From positions 1-22,938 of the forward strand of contig JANBPT010000788.1 in assembly GCA_027575765.1 (NCBI GenBank): 22,938 nt of DNA, in the 5' to 3' direction. Under the pieces are notes generated by a model that ran no database searches, was not told the DNA's origin, and saw only the letters and a program-made list of their open reading frames with translations. Positions within the stretch are counted from its first letter, which is position 1. Each line of letters begins with the position of its first letter. Made by a program: the position numbers and the translations under genes. Shown here in pieces: positions 1-11,100 of this stretch. The DNA comes from Tieghemiomyces parasiticus (Eukaryota; Kickxellomycota; Dimargaritomycetes; Dimargaritales; Dimargaritaceae).

Positions 1-663
1 TACCAGTCGTGGTCTTTGTTGTGGCGGCGGGTCTCCCAACCGTCGTACCAGGCGCCTTGGTCTAGAAGGGCATTAGGAGGATTTGCAGAGACAGAAGGAG
101 GCGGGCCCGGTGGAATGGGGAGTGACGGTGAGCCAGTGACCACGGTTATCAGACACTCCAAAGGGAGGCACGCGGGGTGATGATGATCGTTCAGATACGA
201 TCCTTATGCACGGCTATTGTCGGCGGCGGCACATACACCACCCAACATAGGAACCGATCCAAGGGGAAGGGTCTAGTGTCCGCGTTCGGAATGTCGGCCT
301 ACTTACCGGTCATGCGCTCGCTGTCCTTGACGGCTGGCCCGGACTTGAGCAGGTTGGTGGCCGGCGCGAAGAACTCGTCGCTGGTGCTCAGGACCTTGCT
401 GCCCAGCTCGCTGGTGGCCAGGTCTAATTGGAGGATTATAGGAGGCGGGCGGGGCCATGGTCGTGAGGGCGGTCAGTGTTGTGGGCTTGGGCGAGGTGGG
501 CGGGAGGGAGTGGCTCTAGCCCTATCGGCGCCGAGGCGTTGCGGAGAGTCGCCACACCGGGCTAGCACTTACCGATATACTTGGATAGGGCATGAGAAGT
601 GGCCTCATTGGTGGGGTCCGCGTTGTAGTACACGGGCACGTTGGAGCTCTGCTGGTTACCCAT
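1..663 (-). CDS. Allantoicase, 5' part of gene (three exons, 3' end outside window)
   Basis: Allantoicase splits allantoate into ureidoglycolate and urea in purine-derived nitrogen use. Three exons are read on the minus strand: 663-573, 423-307 and 61-1, giving about 90 residues before the window edge. Introns are 572-424 (donor GTAAGT, acceptor TTAG) and 306-62 (donor GTAAGT, acceptor CTAG), both phase 1. The joined protein has the family's opening block (DLATSELGSKVLSTSDEFF, then APATNLLK) and the hallmark GAWYDGWETRRHNKDHDW. The frame upstream of 663 is open but has no other in-frame ATG, so the start is well supported unless an upstream exon exists. Family members usually begin close to the DLA block. 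Here about 30 extra residues precede it, opening with MGNQQSS, which fits an N-myristoylation signal. Identity is very likely; the exact intron ends are inferred from sequence only. Confidence 0.9.
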
Positions 664-3069
664 GTTGGTATTAAAAAAAGCGGGACGGAGAGGTAGTTGC
701 GCACGAGGCCTTAGGGGGGTACGTAAGAAATATATCTGGTTCAGGTAGTAACCGAGGGCGGTGCGGCAGGGCAAGTGGTAGATACAGGAAAGGTTGCGGC
801 GGGTAGAGAGAGAGGTGAGTGTGTGTGGCAAAGCGGCCCAAGGGTAGAAGGTAAAGCTAGTAAGGGAGAGGGGGGATGCGATTGGTAGTGGGCGCAACCG
901 CCGTCTCCAAATAGGCCAAAGACCGGCCCACAAGGGCACACGCACACCCAGGTAGCCTACGGTGCCCAGGTTACCCGTGTCCGCAGCTGACTTGGACGGT
1001 AAGGCAGGGCACGGGGAGGGAGGTTTGACAGGGGCGCCGGTTAGGCTCGGGCGGCGTGTGGGGGGGACGTGACACACATGGCCTCGCACGCCCGTCCTCA
1101 CCTTTCCTGTGCAAAGCAGCCGTCTTCACCGGCGCCAGCCGTGGATATACCCGGTTCCGCATTTCGATTCCTCATTCGGCGCAACAGGGCGGTGCTTGCT
1201 GGGAGAATAGCGGAAACCGCCCCGCCGGCCTCTATAGCGGCCCAGTTGACCGCTTATCCGGAAGGCAGCAAGTTACGTTGCCCGCTTGCCGTGACTACGC
1301 TGCCAGGACGATATTCCTCGGAGGGTTCCATCTTGCCAGTAGATGAAGGGCGGCCTTCTGATCAGATGGGTTGGACGAGTACAACCCACCGGGGGGAAAC
1401 TTACAATAGGCGAGAAGGGGGTGTGCTAAATAACAGGCGATGTATAGAGGCACTCGGGGTTGAACTGGTGCAAAGTCGATCGGGTAGTAAAGGGCGAGCC
1501 GGATGGGTGTCGAGCTGAGGAGAGCCGTCGAGACTGGCAAGCAGATATTGAAAAGAGGAAAAGTAGAGTGTATAGCAAGCAAAAACGAGTCTAGCAAACT
1601 CGGGGGCGAGGCACGTAAGAAGCCTAAGGACACGCGTAGTGTGCGGCAAAAAAAAAAACCGGTAGGCTGAGCGGGATAGGCGACTTCAGGTGGGCGTCCT
1701 GTGGCAGCCGAGCGGAGGCAGGTCTCGTACTGGGGAAGGTGAGAGCGCTAAGGCCGGCATGAAACGTACTAACTAGCCCGTGGGCGGGTAAGGGGTTGAC
1801 TCGTAAACCGTGCCGAGGCGTAGGGAAGGATCGCGGGCGAAGAGGGGGGGGGTGTGGATCCGTAGCCCCTCATTGGTGAACGTCCTTGCAATGCCGGCCA
1901 GCAAAAAATTAGGGGGTTCTTCAAATTTAAACCCAGCCGGCATGAGCAGCTAATGGTTAGGCTGCAGCCAAAGGAAAAATTAAAAAAAGAGTTAGCCACG
2001 GGTGGAAAAAAAAAAGAAATGAGAGAGACTAGCAGGTCGATCCCTACGGAACTCCACTGGTGGGAGTGGCCCACAGCCAGCGGTATGGGGAAAGGGTCAA
2101 AGCACTAATGAGAATAAACCCGCGTGCCTGATGCGGCACAGTGGAATAAAAGGCAGGTACTAGCGGAAGCCCCCATGTGCGCTGGGGCCATGTTTGCTCA
2201 TTATTCATGACAAACTGGGTAGCCCTGTGTTAACTACGTCACCCCTTGGTGATTGCGGCCCAAGGCGTTTTAAGCGTGGCTGAAGATCAAACGTACCAGT
2301 TGCGTCTAGAGACTGTTGACCACCAGGCGTCGGCGGCACGCCAGCGGCGGCTGCGGGTTCCAAATACTGGGGGAGAGGGGGTGGGGGTGGGGAATACACC
2401 CCCGCAGCGCAAGCCACAGATGCAGGAGCGGGGAAATCAGCGGCGGAAACGGGGAATGGGCCCAGTGTCCGTCGGTGGGAAAGAGCGGCGTTGTAGTGGC
2501 GCCGATCCTTCAGTGGCCAAGGCCACCCTATGCACCCCACCTCCATCCGGTAAACCTGGGGAGACGGGATGCGGGTGCTACAACGTGGTCGATATCAACC
2601 GCTTGTTAATATAATCTAGGACTGACAGGGTACCTTCGCTGACTATGGCCACTGGCTCCCAGCAAGCGGCGCCTACCAGTTCCGCCCGCTGATGAGATGC
2701 TGCTGGCGGTACTTTGGGCCGTAATAGACCCTTGGCCTATTCGCCTACAGCCCTTCCCCCTTCCCTTGGCTGATCCCCGTTCTCTGCACTCCCCCCCCCC
2801 CAGCCACGATAGGAAACTCTGGTGGCTGGATTCCACCACACTCCGGCGAGGAATGGATAATATGAACAGCCTTGATCTATGCAATCCAGTCATACTGACC
2901 AACGCAATTCTAACTGGTTTACAGCTCTCTTATATTAATTTCGCCGAATGAGCGATACCCGTGAATTTTCCGGTCCAGTCCACGAACCCCCCCCCTCCCT
3001 CTGCTGGTCACCTGGGTCACCCTTGATAATGTGGCACAGCATGTAGCCATCACTTAAGCCTACTATTCC
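664..3069. other. Gene-poor stretch upstream of allantoicase
   Basis: No conserved protein was recognised on either strand in about 2.4 kb. The open frames are low-complexity or compositionally odd and look fortuitous. From 664 to about 1000, and again about 1500-2070, the plus strand is purine-rich, so the minus strand is pyrimidine-rich, as often seen before fungal start codons; the first tract fits the allantoicase promoter and leader. A GATAAG site (minus strand, 1253-1258) and several GATA cores lie upstream of allantoicase. A minus-strand ATG at 1160-1162 is followed by a good donor (AAAG then GTGAGG, from 1101), which could mark an extra upstream exon. Homopolymer runs of A occur near 1650 and 2007. 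No tRNA was found. Confidence 0.5.
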
Positions 3070-4623
3070 CTAATCGAACGGGATCCGCCGCACACCGCCC
3101 CGCGCTCCTTGTTGGGCGGCCCCGATGGCCGAGGGGATACGCATCCCGCAGCACGTGGGCGCCTCCTGGCCTTTAGCGTAAACGTGGTCGAGCGGGTCGG
3201 CACCGTCGACCGAATGGTCGTGGCTGCAGTGGTCCGCACCTGTGTTGATACGGATCCGTTTGCCAGCGATGATGGTGTACGTGTGTCCGTCTTGGCCGCG
3301 GATTAGGGCCTGGCCGCCGTACGACTTGGGCGGGATGGGGTTGGGAGCACCCCCTGTGGTGATGGGGCTCGCGTTGGGGGCCTCAATCACCTCCTCCTCC
3401 TCCTCTTCCTCCTCGCCATCGTGACGGCGACTAGGCACAAAGTTAATAAAGGTGCCAAACAGGAAATGCTGCATGATGGGCAGTTTGCCTAGGACTTCGG
3501 CGAGATACATCTTAAGCATCCCGGAGTTGACCTTGTCCCAGGTCTTGACTCCACTGATGTCGTCCAGCATGGGCGAGTGCCAGCGCAGGGAGGCCGTCTT
3601 GACCTCGTTAATAAATTTGATTGAGGCCAGGTATATGTAATCCTTAGCAAACTCCTGGACCGTTTCAGCATCGTGGATCGACTTGGGTTTGATGTAGCGG
3701 TGGCCCACAAGCTGCGCCGATCCGAACAGGAAAGGCAGAAAGTGGTAGTCGTCCAGCCCCCATACGCCGTGAGACCCGGCCGGTTCGAGCCAGTACCCAA
3801 ACTGGAGCTGGCGCATCACCCTTAGGTAACGGTGGAATACCCGGAGGACAAGCGCCGGGTGGTCCGTGACCGTGAACAAATCCAGCCGGACCAGGCACAG
3901 CAAGAACGCCATGAAATTGGCCTCGTGGCCCGTGCCGTAGTCGATGCGTTCCCGATTGCCGAAACTCTCCTGCAGGTACCCCGCCACCTCACGCGCCGCG
4001 GCTGCCCGTTCCTCGTCGTCACGAAGCTTCGGGCTGCCGCGCAAGAGGGGCTCCACCCAGCTCGTGGCCTGATCGTGGACCCCGTCGTAGAAGGTGCGGA
4101 AGGCCGGGTTGCCGAACCGACCGTCGGTCTGGAGTGGCGGTGTGGCCGTAGCCAGGTCGCTGACGGTACCAAGGAGCTTGACTAGGGCTTGGGTGATCTA
4201 ATGGGGTTAAGGTGAAGGGGCAAGGGACATCAATCCAGGGAGACAGGGGCAAGTTTAGCTGGCGTCTAGTCCACGCAGCTCTCTATCCCATGGTCAGTAG
4301 GCAGTAGATAGAGAGAGGTGGCAGGAGGGGGGGAGTGCAATAGCTAAGCACGAGGCCGTAGGGGACGAGTCATTCCGCAAATTACGAGCCTAGCTCCTTC
4401 CCGTCTAGTCTCAAACTCGAGCGCAACTCACCTCGGACTCGTGGCACGCTTCCGTCAGCTTGCGACCCAGGACGGCCTGGTTGAGCGCTTCGATGAAGCC
4501 AATGTACTGCGCGTAGGCCTCGGAATCCTGGAATTCGGCCAGGTCGTGCTTGGTCAGGATGCGCTTTTCAGGGAGGCTAGGGGCCTCTGAGCTGGCGGGA
4601 GTGTCTGTAGGCAAGTCGGCCAT
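3070..4623 (-). CDS. Serine/threonine-protein phosphatase 2A activator (PTPA family, Rrd1/Rrd2-like)
   Basis: PTPA proteins are peptidyl-prolyl isomerases that activate and help assemble the PP2A catalytic subunit in cytosol and nucleus. Two exons, 4623-4432 and 4197-3070, join in phase 0 across intron 4431-4198 (donor GTGAGT, branch-like CTTAAC, acceptor TTAG) to give 439 residues. Diagnostic blocks run in the family order: FGNRERIDYGTGHE, then LEPAGSHGVWGLDDYHFLPF (about residues 200-218), then KTASLRWHSPMLDDIS and VKTWDKVNSGMLKMYLAEVL, then LGKLPIMQHFLFG. The catalytic core ends near residue 315. It is followed by a Glu run (about 325-332) and a roughly 105-residue tail rich in Gly, Pro, His and Cys that makes the protein longer than most relatives. 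The start ATG lies at 4623 in the first exon. The family call is secure; the Rrd1 versus Rrd2 type was not resolved. Confidence 0.95.
3391..3416. repeat. CTC/GAG trinucleotide run in the PP2A activator
   Basis: A nearly pure run of CTC with one CTT interruption on the plus strand encodes seven to eight consecutive Glu residues on the minus strand. It marks the join between the conserved PTPA core and the divergent C-terminal tail, and is a plausible site of length variation between strains. Confidence 0.8.
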
Positions 4624-5146
4624 AGCGGGAAGGGTGGGTTCAAGGATACTTATGTTTTTTGTAAAGAAAAATATACACTAATACGAGTTCGAAGAAGAGA
4701 CAGGAGCGGTAAGCAAATGCAGGACCGGGGGTAATAAAGCGATGGCGGAAAGCAAGGGAGGCGGGTAAATAGTTGGAATCCGGTACGTGGGGCGCCTTTC
4801 GCCCGGTGGTGCAGGCCCTTGAAGTGCCAACCCGCTAGCCGTGTTGGCGCCAGGCCCGCCCCGCTTGATATTTATTGGCGCGGTTTCTCCGAGCATCTTT
4901 ACAATACCCCCGTCCTTTGGCTCGGGTATTCAACGATCGAGCCGGCTAGTTAATAGCTCGGGTCGTCTGAGGAACATACCGTCCTATCCCCTTACAGCCC
5001 CATTCGTTTGACAATTCAACTGCGTACTACAAAAAATCGAGCCGCAAATATTATTTCTTGTTACAAAGGTGCTACGGTTATTACAAAAAAATATAAAAAT
5101 AAAACATGCCTAAGGCCAGTTATCTCTGCTCACTGCAAGGGCTTTT
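4624..5146. other. Intergenic gap: PP2A activator promoter and Vps8 3' flank
   Basis: This gap of about 0.5 kb separates the PP2A activator start from the Vps8 stop, both on the minus strand. No coding potential was recognised. A TATATTTT-like stretch on the minus strand (about 4666-4675) lies about 45 bases before the PP2A activator ATG. The part next to the Vps8 stop (5030-5110) is AT-rich with A runs on the plus strand, as expected for a 3' end region, but no AATAAA was seen on the minus strand. Confidence 0.5.
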
Positions 5147-8100
5147 TTAACATTGGGTGCACCGGGCCGCCGTGGTAGGCAGGCAGTTCATGTGGTACGC
5201 ATGGCCGCACCGGAACACGGCCACGGCGGTATCCACGGGTTCCGCAGACGTCGGCGCCGCCGAACTATCAGCCTTTGACGTCTGGTCGGTTCTCTCCTGC
5301 ATTGGCCCGTCAACCTCATGCTTACTCGCCCACAGTCCACCGGTCACTTCCGCGGCCGACCTACTACCCCCGGGCCGCGGTGACGCGATGTGGTTTACCA
5401 GGAGTGCGTCGGACGTTTCCAGGGTTGGAAACGTAAACTGGGGTTGGGTTGCCTCTACGGCGGCTGCCGCCACTCCCGCCTTCTCCTTCGATCCTTCAGC
5501 ACGGATGGTGGACGGATGGTCCAGTAGGTGCGGGAACACGCTGGAAGCGGTTCGGGCCGGGGCGGAGTTCCGCTTACGGTACTGCGTCATGATACGGTCG
5601 AGTAGGCGAACTGCATCAGGGCCGGGCTTCTGGTCGAGTCCGAGTACGCCCAAGGTGGGGCGGAGGGCCGCATCACGCATTAGACGGGCGCGGATCCCGT
5701 CGCTGGCCGGTAGACCACCTGCCCCGTCCGCCTGGACGGTCGCTGTCGAACCGATGGTTGCATTCGAAGCGGTATGGGAACTGTGCGAGATCCGAGAGAG
5801 TACACGGGGATCGAGCCAGGGTCGAGTGTGACGTTCAAAGAACGTTTCGAGGGCCTTGGTCATCTGATCGGCGGCCATAAAGCCTGACCGGTTACTATTC
5901 GCGAACAGCGCCCGAGAGCAGCAGGCACAGCGGGATGACTCGGCGGCCCACCCACGCTGCCGTTGGCGGACGTACTGGATGACCCATACGAATAGGTCCT
6001 GGTGCAAAAGGTCCCCGGCCAGCGCCAGAAGTTGTTCCTCGCAGCGGTATGTGTCGAGGATAGTGCCCAACACGTCGCGGAATTGGCCGTATGTAGCGGC
6101 GACGACCATAGCCGTTGCCGGCGGTCGTCGATCGCCCGCTTCGGCGCCCTCGGGCCGCAGGAGGCGACGGAGCAGGCGGGCAAGCGACACGCTCGGGGCG
6201 GCATGCAGGAGGGCGGCCAGCGCACGCTGTAGGTGGTCCCCCGTGGCGGCCAGGGCTCGGTCGTGGGCCACGGATTCCGGCGTGCTTAGGAGCCGTTGGG
6301 AGGTCCCGATTAGGAGTTGGAGTAAGGTGTACCACAGATCTTCCAGGGCTGATCTAGTAGTAGCCGGGAGTGGGGGTAGTTGCTGCCGCTCGGCGTTGGT
6401 GCTAGCGTTGACCTTGCGGGGTTGGGCCGCGCGGTCTTCAGCGTCCCGTTGGCTGGCTTCCGTACACACGCGCACAGCGGCTCGGATGACCCCATCCAGC
6501 CGCACGAGGGCCTCCGTTTCGGAATTGTCTTCTGAACTGGCGGTCATGAGCACCGCCAGGAGGTCAGCGTACACCTCCCGACCTAGCGCACACAATCGGT
6601 TTAGCGCACGGGAAAAGTGGCCTTGTCGCTGCCAAATCCACAGCACTGCGTCGTCCACGCCAGCGCTCTCGCACACCTGTAGCACGGCCTCCAGATCGAT
6701 GTTACCCACCGCAAGGGCGCCACCAGGTTGGGTGTCAGCGGAAGAAGGGGCGCCTTCTGGTTCATCGTCTCGCTCGTCGGCTGACTCGTAGCAGCGCCGG
6801 GTGATTTTGAGAACCGCATAGTGGCCATCGAGAAACGGAAACGTGGCCGAGCGGTCAAACTCGCATAGCGCCGCGGCGTATGCCTCGACGAGGGCCGCCG
6901 GGACCGACCAGACGGGTACCCCGTTCGCCACGCGTTCGACCCACTGGCGTACTACCGTACGGGTCGCCTCCGCATCCGTGAAGCCGGCTGTGAGCGCATA
7001 CCAGGTCTGCCAGGCGGTGGCCGGGAACACCAGGGGATCCCCCGTCGGGAAGAGCAATGGGATTTCGGGGCCACTCGGGGTATCCACGCCCAGACCAACC
7101 TTGTCCGCAGGTTCGACGTCATGTGGGTGTGCCGTAAAGATCGCGCGGTGGCGGGTCGGGGGTCGCTGGGGCGCCTGGGCCAGGATTGGTAAGGTGATGA
7201 AGCGGTGGTACCAGCCGGCCCCGTCACTAGGCATCACGCCACCCTCGGTTCCCTCGCGGTCCTCCTCGTCGGGCCCGCCCTCCAACAGGGTCCGAAGGTA
7301 GAGGTAGCGTGCCCGCGGGTGGTCTTCGAGCCAATGTAGGGCCAGTAGATGGGGGAACCCTAGCGCATTCGCCCAACCGCGTAGACTCTGGCGCACCGAT
7401 GTGATTAAGCATCCGGCGGCGCGGTAGGCCTCGGGTGCCCCTGCTGGGAGGTCCGGGTCACACAGAGCGGGACGTTGGAGACAGTCTGCCTCGGGAAGGA
7501 CCGACCAGAACCGCTGGAGTAGCTCCATGGCCTGACGCGAGTCGAGAGAGGTGAGATCGGCCAAGTGGGTCAGGGCGAACCACCGTAGCGACCGGAACTG
7601 GGCCCGCCAGTGGGCAGAGGCCACAGGATCGTCGTGAAGGGACGGGGCGGGGACCGAGGCCATTGACGACGAGGAGAAGGAGGAGCGGCCGGCAAAGGCG
7701 TCCGGCGAGGCGGGGTCGGGTAAGATGGCGGACGCCCAGGCCGGGCATGGGCTCGTCCCTTGATTAGGGGTGTGGGTTCTGCCTTCCCCTGGAGCCGAAT
7801 CCAGCGTCGATGGGGATGTGCCAGTGGGGTCGTCCGCGTCACTTGGACGACACCAGATTCCGAACATGACCCCGTCCGCATCTACAGTGATTTCGGCATC
7901 GAGGTCGGCTCGGTAATCGTCAAGCCGTAGAAACTCGTGGAGACAGGAAAACACCTCACGGCGCCGAACTGGGTCAGGGTCATCCAAGTACGAGTGGGCC
8001 ACCCCATCAAGGCGACCGAGTGCCCGGTTTAGTAACTCCACTACGCGGTAAAACCCGGCGCGTTCGCAGCCAGCCAGGAAGTTATCTACCCGGAGCGGGA

Positions 8101-11100
8101 GCCGCATCCCGACCAGGGCCTGTAGGCCGAGTTCGCGAGCGGCTGTCGTACCACCATCCCGGGGTCCGTCGTCATCGGTCGGTCGGGCCGAATGCCCGTT
8201 ACCGACAGCGGGCGAAGCCGGGAGGTTGGCCAAGCTGTATAGGACGCTGTCCTCGGCCAGCGCCTGACCTCCCGTTGTCTGCTGGTGGTATAGGGCGGCC
8301 AGGGGCGGCGCGAGGAGGAACCAAATGATAAACTCAATACGGGCGTCCGTGAGGTACACGAGCGGGTAGAGTTGGGCATAGTGGCGGGCCACCGTGGCGT
8401 ACAGTAACTCTACGACGTTCAGCAAGTGGCACCAGCTCGTCAGATCCAACGGGACGTCGGCGTGGTTCGTCGTGTAGTACTTGAAAGCCGTGCGAGGCGA
8501 GGCGAAGAGCGTGGCCGCGGGCGGATCCCAGCTTAGAAACCCGCTGGCCTCGAGGGCGTAGTTGGTCAGGTGCAGAAGGGCGTCCACCACCGCTTGGCGG
8601 GCTGGTAGGCGACCATCAGCCTTGCGTAGAGTGGAGATCCCCGTCGAGGGCGGCGCCAAAGTAATATTTGCGAGGCTGGCGAGAGCCAACAGGTCGCCAA
8701 AGAAGAGGACGGTGGCGGTAGGGTCAACCGCAACTAGCAGAGCGAGAGCCGGGAGATCCGGATCGAGCAGGGCCCGTGACAGTGGCCAGTGCGTGGGGTC
8801 TAGGCTAAATCTCTCGTCGCCACGGTCCGATGCGTCGTTATCGCGCGGGATCACAGGGAGACAAAGGTAAGTCAGAATGTCTTGTCGCGCTCGCGTAGCC
8901 ACAGGCTCAGGCCAGGGGTTGGCATGCGGGTAGGCCCGCCCGGCCAGCGTCTCGTAAACGTAACGCAGGATGCGCGTGTGCAGTGCGCGGGCTTCCTCGG
9001 CCACGCGGGCGACCCCGAGGTGGGGTGACAGTGGATTGTGGTGGAACGATGAGGTTGGCGACGGGGACGTCGAGGCCGAGACCTGAAACTCAGCGGCGGG
9101 CGACGTGGATCCGGCGTCGTCCCTAACCCCTCCACTCTGGTGCCACAGGGTGGCCAACCGGGCAAGCATCTCGTTCAGGGGGCGGACGAAATCGTACACG
9201 GCACGTGTCCAAGTGTATGCCATCACGTCATCGAACCGTTCGGCGCGGCACACCTGCAGCACACGGTGAATGTCGAAACTGGCAGCCGGGTCCAAGTGGA
9301 GAAGGTAAGGGGCGATACGGGGCAACCAACCACGGGGCGGGTAGGTATCAAGTAGGTCATGTACCAGTTCGGGGGGTACCGTGGACCGTGGCTGAATCCG
9401 GTCCACAAGGATATAAGGTTCCAGGGCCTCGACAAAAACCAGAGCCTGGTGGCCGGTACGGTAGACGCGGTACACGTCATCAAAGAGGTAGGCGAGGTCT
9501 GCCACGTGGCCCGTAGCCAGGCAGGCGTCGATAGAAGCCCGGGCTAGGCCCAGCAGGTCGTGATCGGCCGGCGTGTGGGCTCGGAACGCGAAGTTCAGGC
9601 TGGCCTGAATGAGCCCATGCAGGCGTTCGCGCAGGACGGCGCGGGCCTCGGCGGCACCGGCCGGCAGTCCGATCGTCAGCTCGAGCTCTGGCAGAAGGCG
9701 GGGCTCCCCGTCAGCAGAGGTTACCGCAAGCGGCTGAGACGAACTAGCCGCGGCGGGATCCGGCACGGTAGTCAGGAGCCGCGTGGCGGCCCGTATGGCG
9801 TCAATGTAGCGACCGTCGTCGAGGAGGCGTACGAGTCGCTCAGACCAGGTTAATAGGGCGACCGTCCGTACGGCATCACCGTCCAGGCCATACAGGCGGC
9901 CTTTGTGACAGCACAGGCCGGCCAGGGGTGGGTGCCAGGCCGGAAACCGCGCCACCACGGTACGCCCGTAGTGTCCGTACGGGGCGTGGACAGCGTTCAG
10001 GGTGCCTGGTGTAGTCCAGGCCAGAAGCACCCGTGCGTCGAACCAGTGGAGTATGTGAATGGTCGAGGGTAGGTCCGTGACGAGGACGGCCTCGCAGACC
10101 AAGCCGCGGGGCGCGTCACCCCGGCGAGGTCGTAGACGAAGGGCAAGTACGGTCAGGCGGGTCCCAACGGCGTAGGCCAACTGGGGGTCGGCGTCTGGGG
10201 TGATGGCCGGAAACCAGGCCAGGCAGCCGCCGGACGCCGTTTCTTGACCCATCAGTGCCGCAGCACTGGGTATGGGTACGCGGGCCACGATACGTTCGCG
10301 GGACTTTATCTGCATTACGGTTAAGGCTGTCGCATCCAGCACAGCCACAAGGCCTAACTTATCGGTGGCGTGGGGGTTGGGTCCGTAGGGCAGGGCCGCC
10401 ATAGCGGTGTGTGGACCCTCCCAGGGTAGTTGGGTGGGTCGCGTATCCACGACGGGCCCCCACAGGCCACGGGTGAGGGTGCCCAGTTCGAGGCGGCCCG
10501 CGGCGTCGCCGACCACAAAGTGGGCGTGACCCACTCCCACGAAAGCCAGGTGGGTCACCGGGGCTGGGCCCGGGGGCCAGATGACGAACCGCCGGGCGCC
10601 CGTTTCCAAATCCCACTGGGCGAGGTGGCCGTCGGCGAAGCCAGCCAATACGTACTGCCGGTCGGGGGAGATTTGCAGCGCGGTGACAGCGCCGTGATGG
10701 CCAGCCTCGCGTTCCAGATCGTCGCCGGCCAGCACCCGGCGCAGGGCCGGTTCGGGGCCGGGGGCGTAGACAAGGATGAGACCGAAGGTGGTGCCAACCA
10801 GCAACACGTGAGCCGCGGCTAGGGCCGTCGGGTGGCCGAACCCACCGTAGACCCCGTAGGTGGCGCGGTACGCAGAGGGCAGGCGGGCCGCATCCCGGAG
10901 GATGTACCAGTGGTCCGCGTAGCGCGGATCGGTGGACGCCGAGTCCTCCAAAGGTGCTCCATTGACCCGGTCAAAGCCCTGGTTCATTTGAGCGGCGAGG
11001 TCGCCTGTGGGCTGAGCCGTAATGGCCCAACTGCCGTCGCTATCGTTGTCGTTGATGGTGGCGGTAGATTGGTTGAGTCGAGCGCCGGGTGTCACGGTAG

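Noticed and set aside
1069..1518. 149-codon plus-strand open frame
   Set aside because: Composition and lack of any recognisable motif suggest a chance frame in GC-rich, purine-skewed sequence upstream of allantoicase.
5157..7301. Long plus-strand open frames opposite Vps8
   Set aside because: They are Arg/Ser-rich antisense shadows of a GC-rich coding strand with clear Vps8 motifs.
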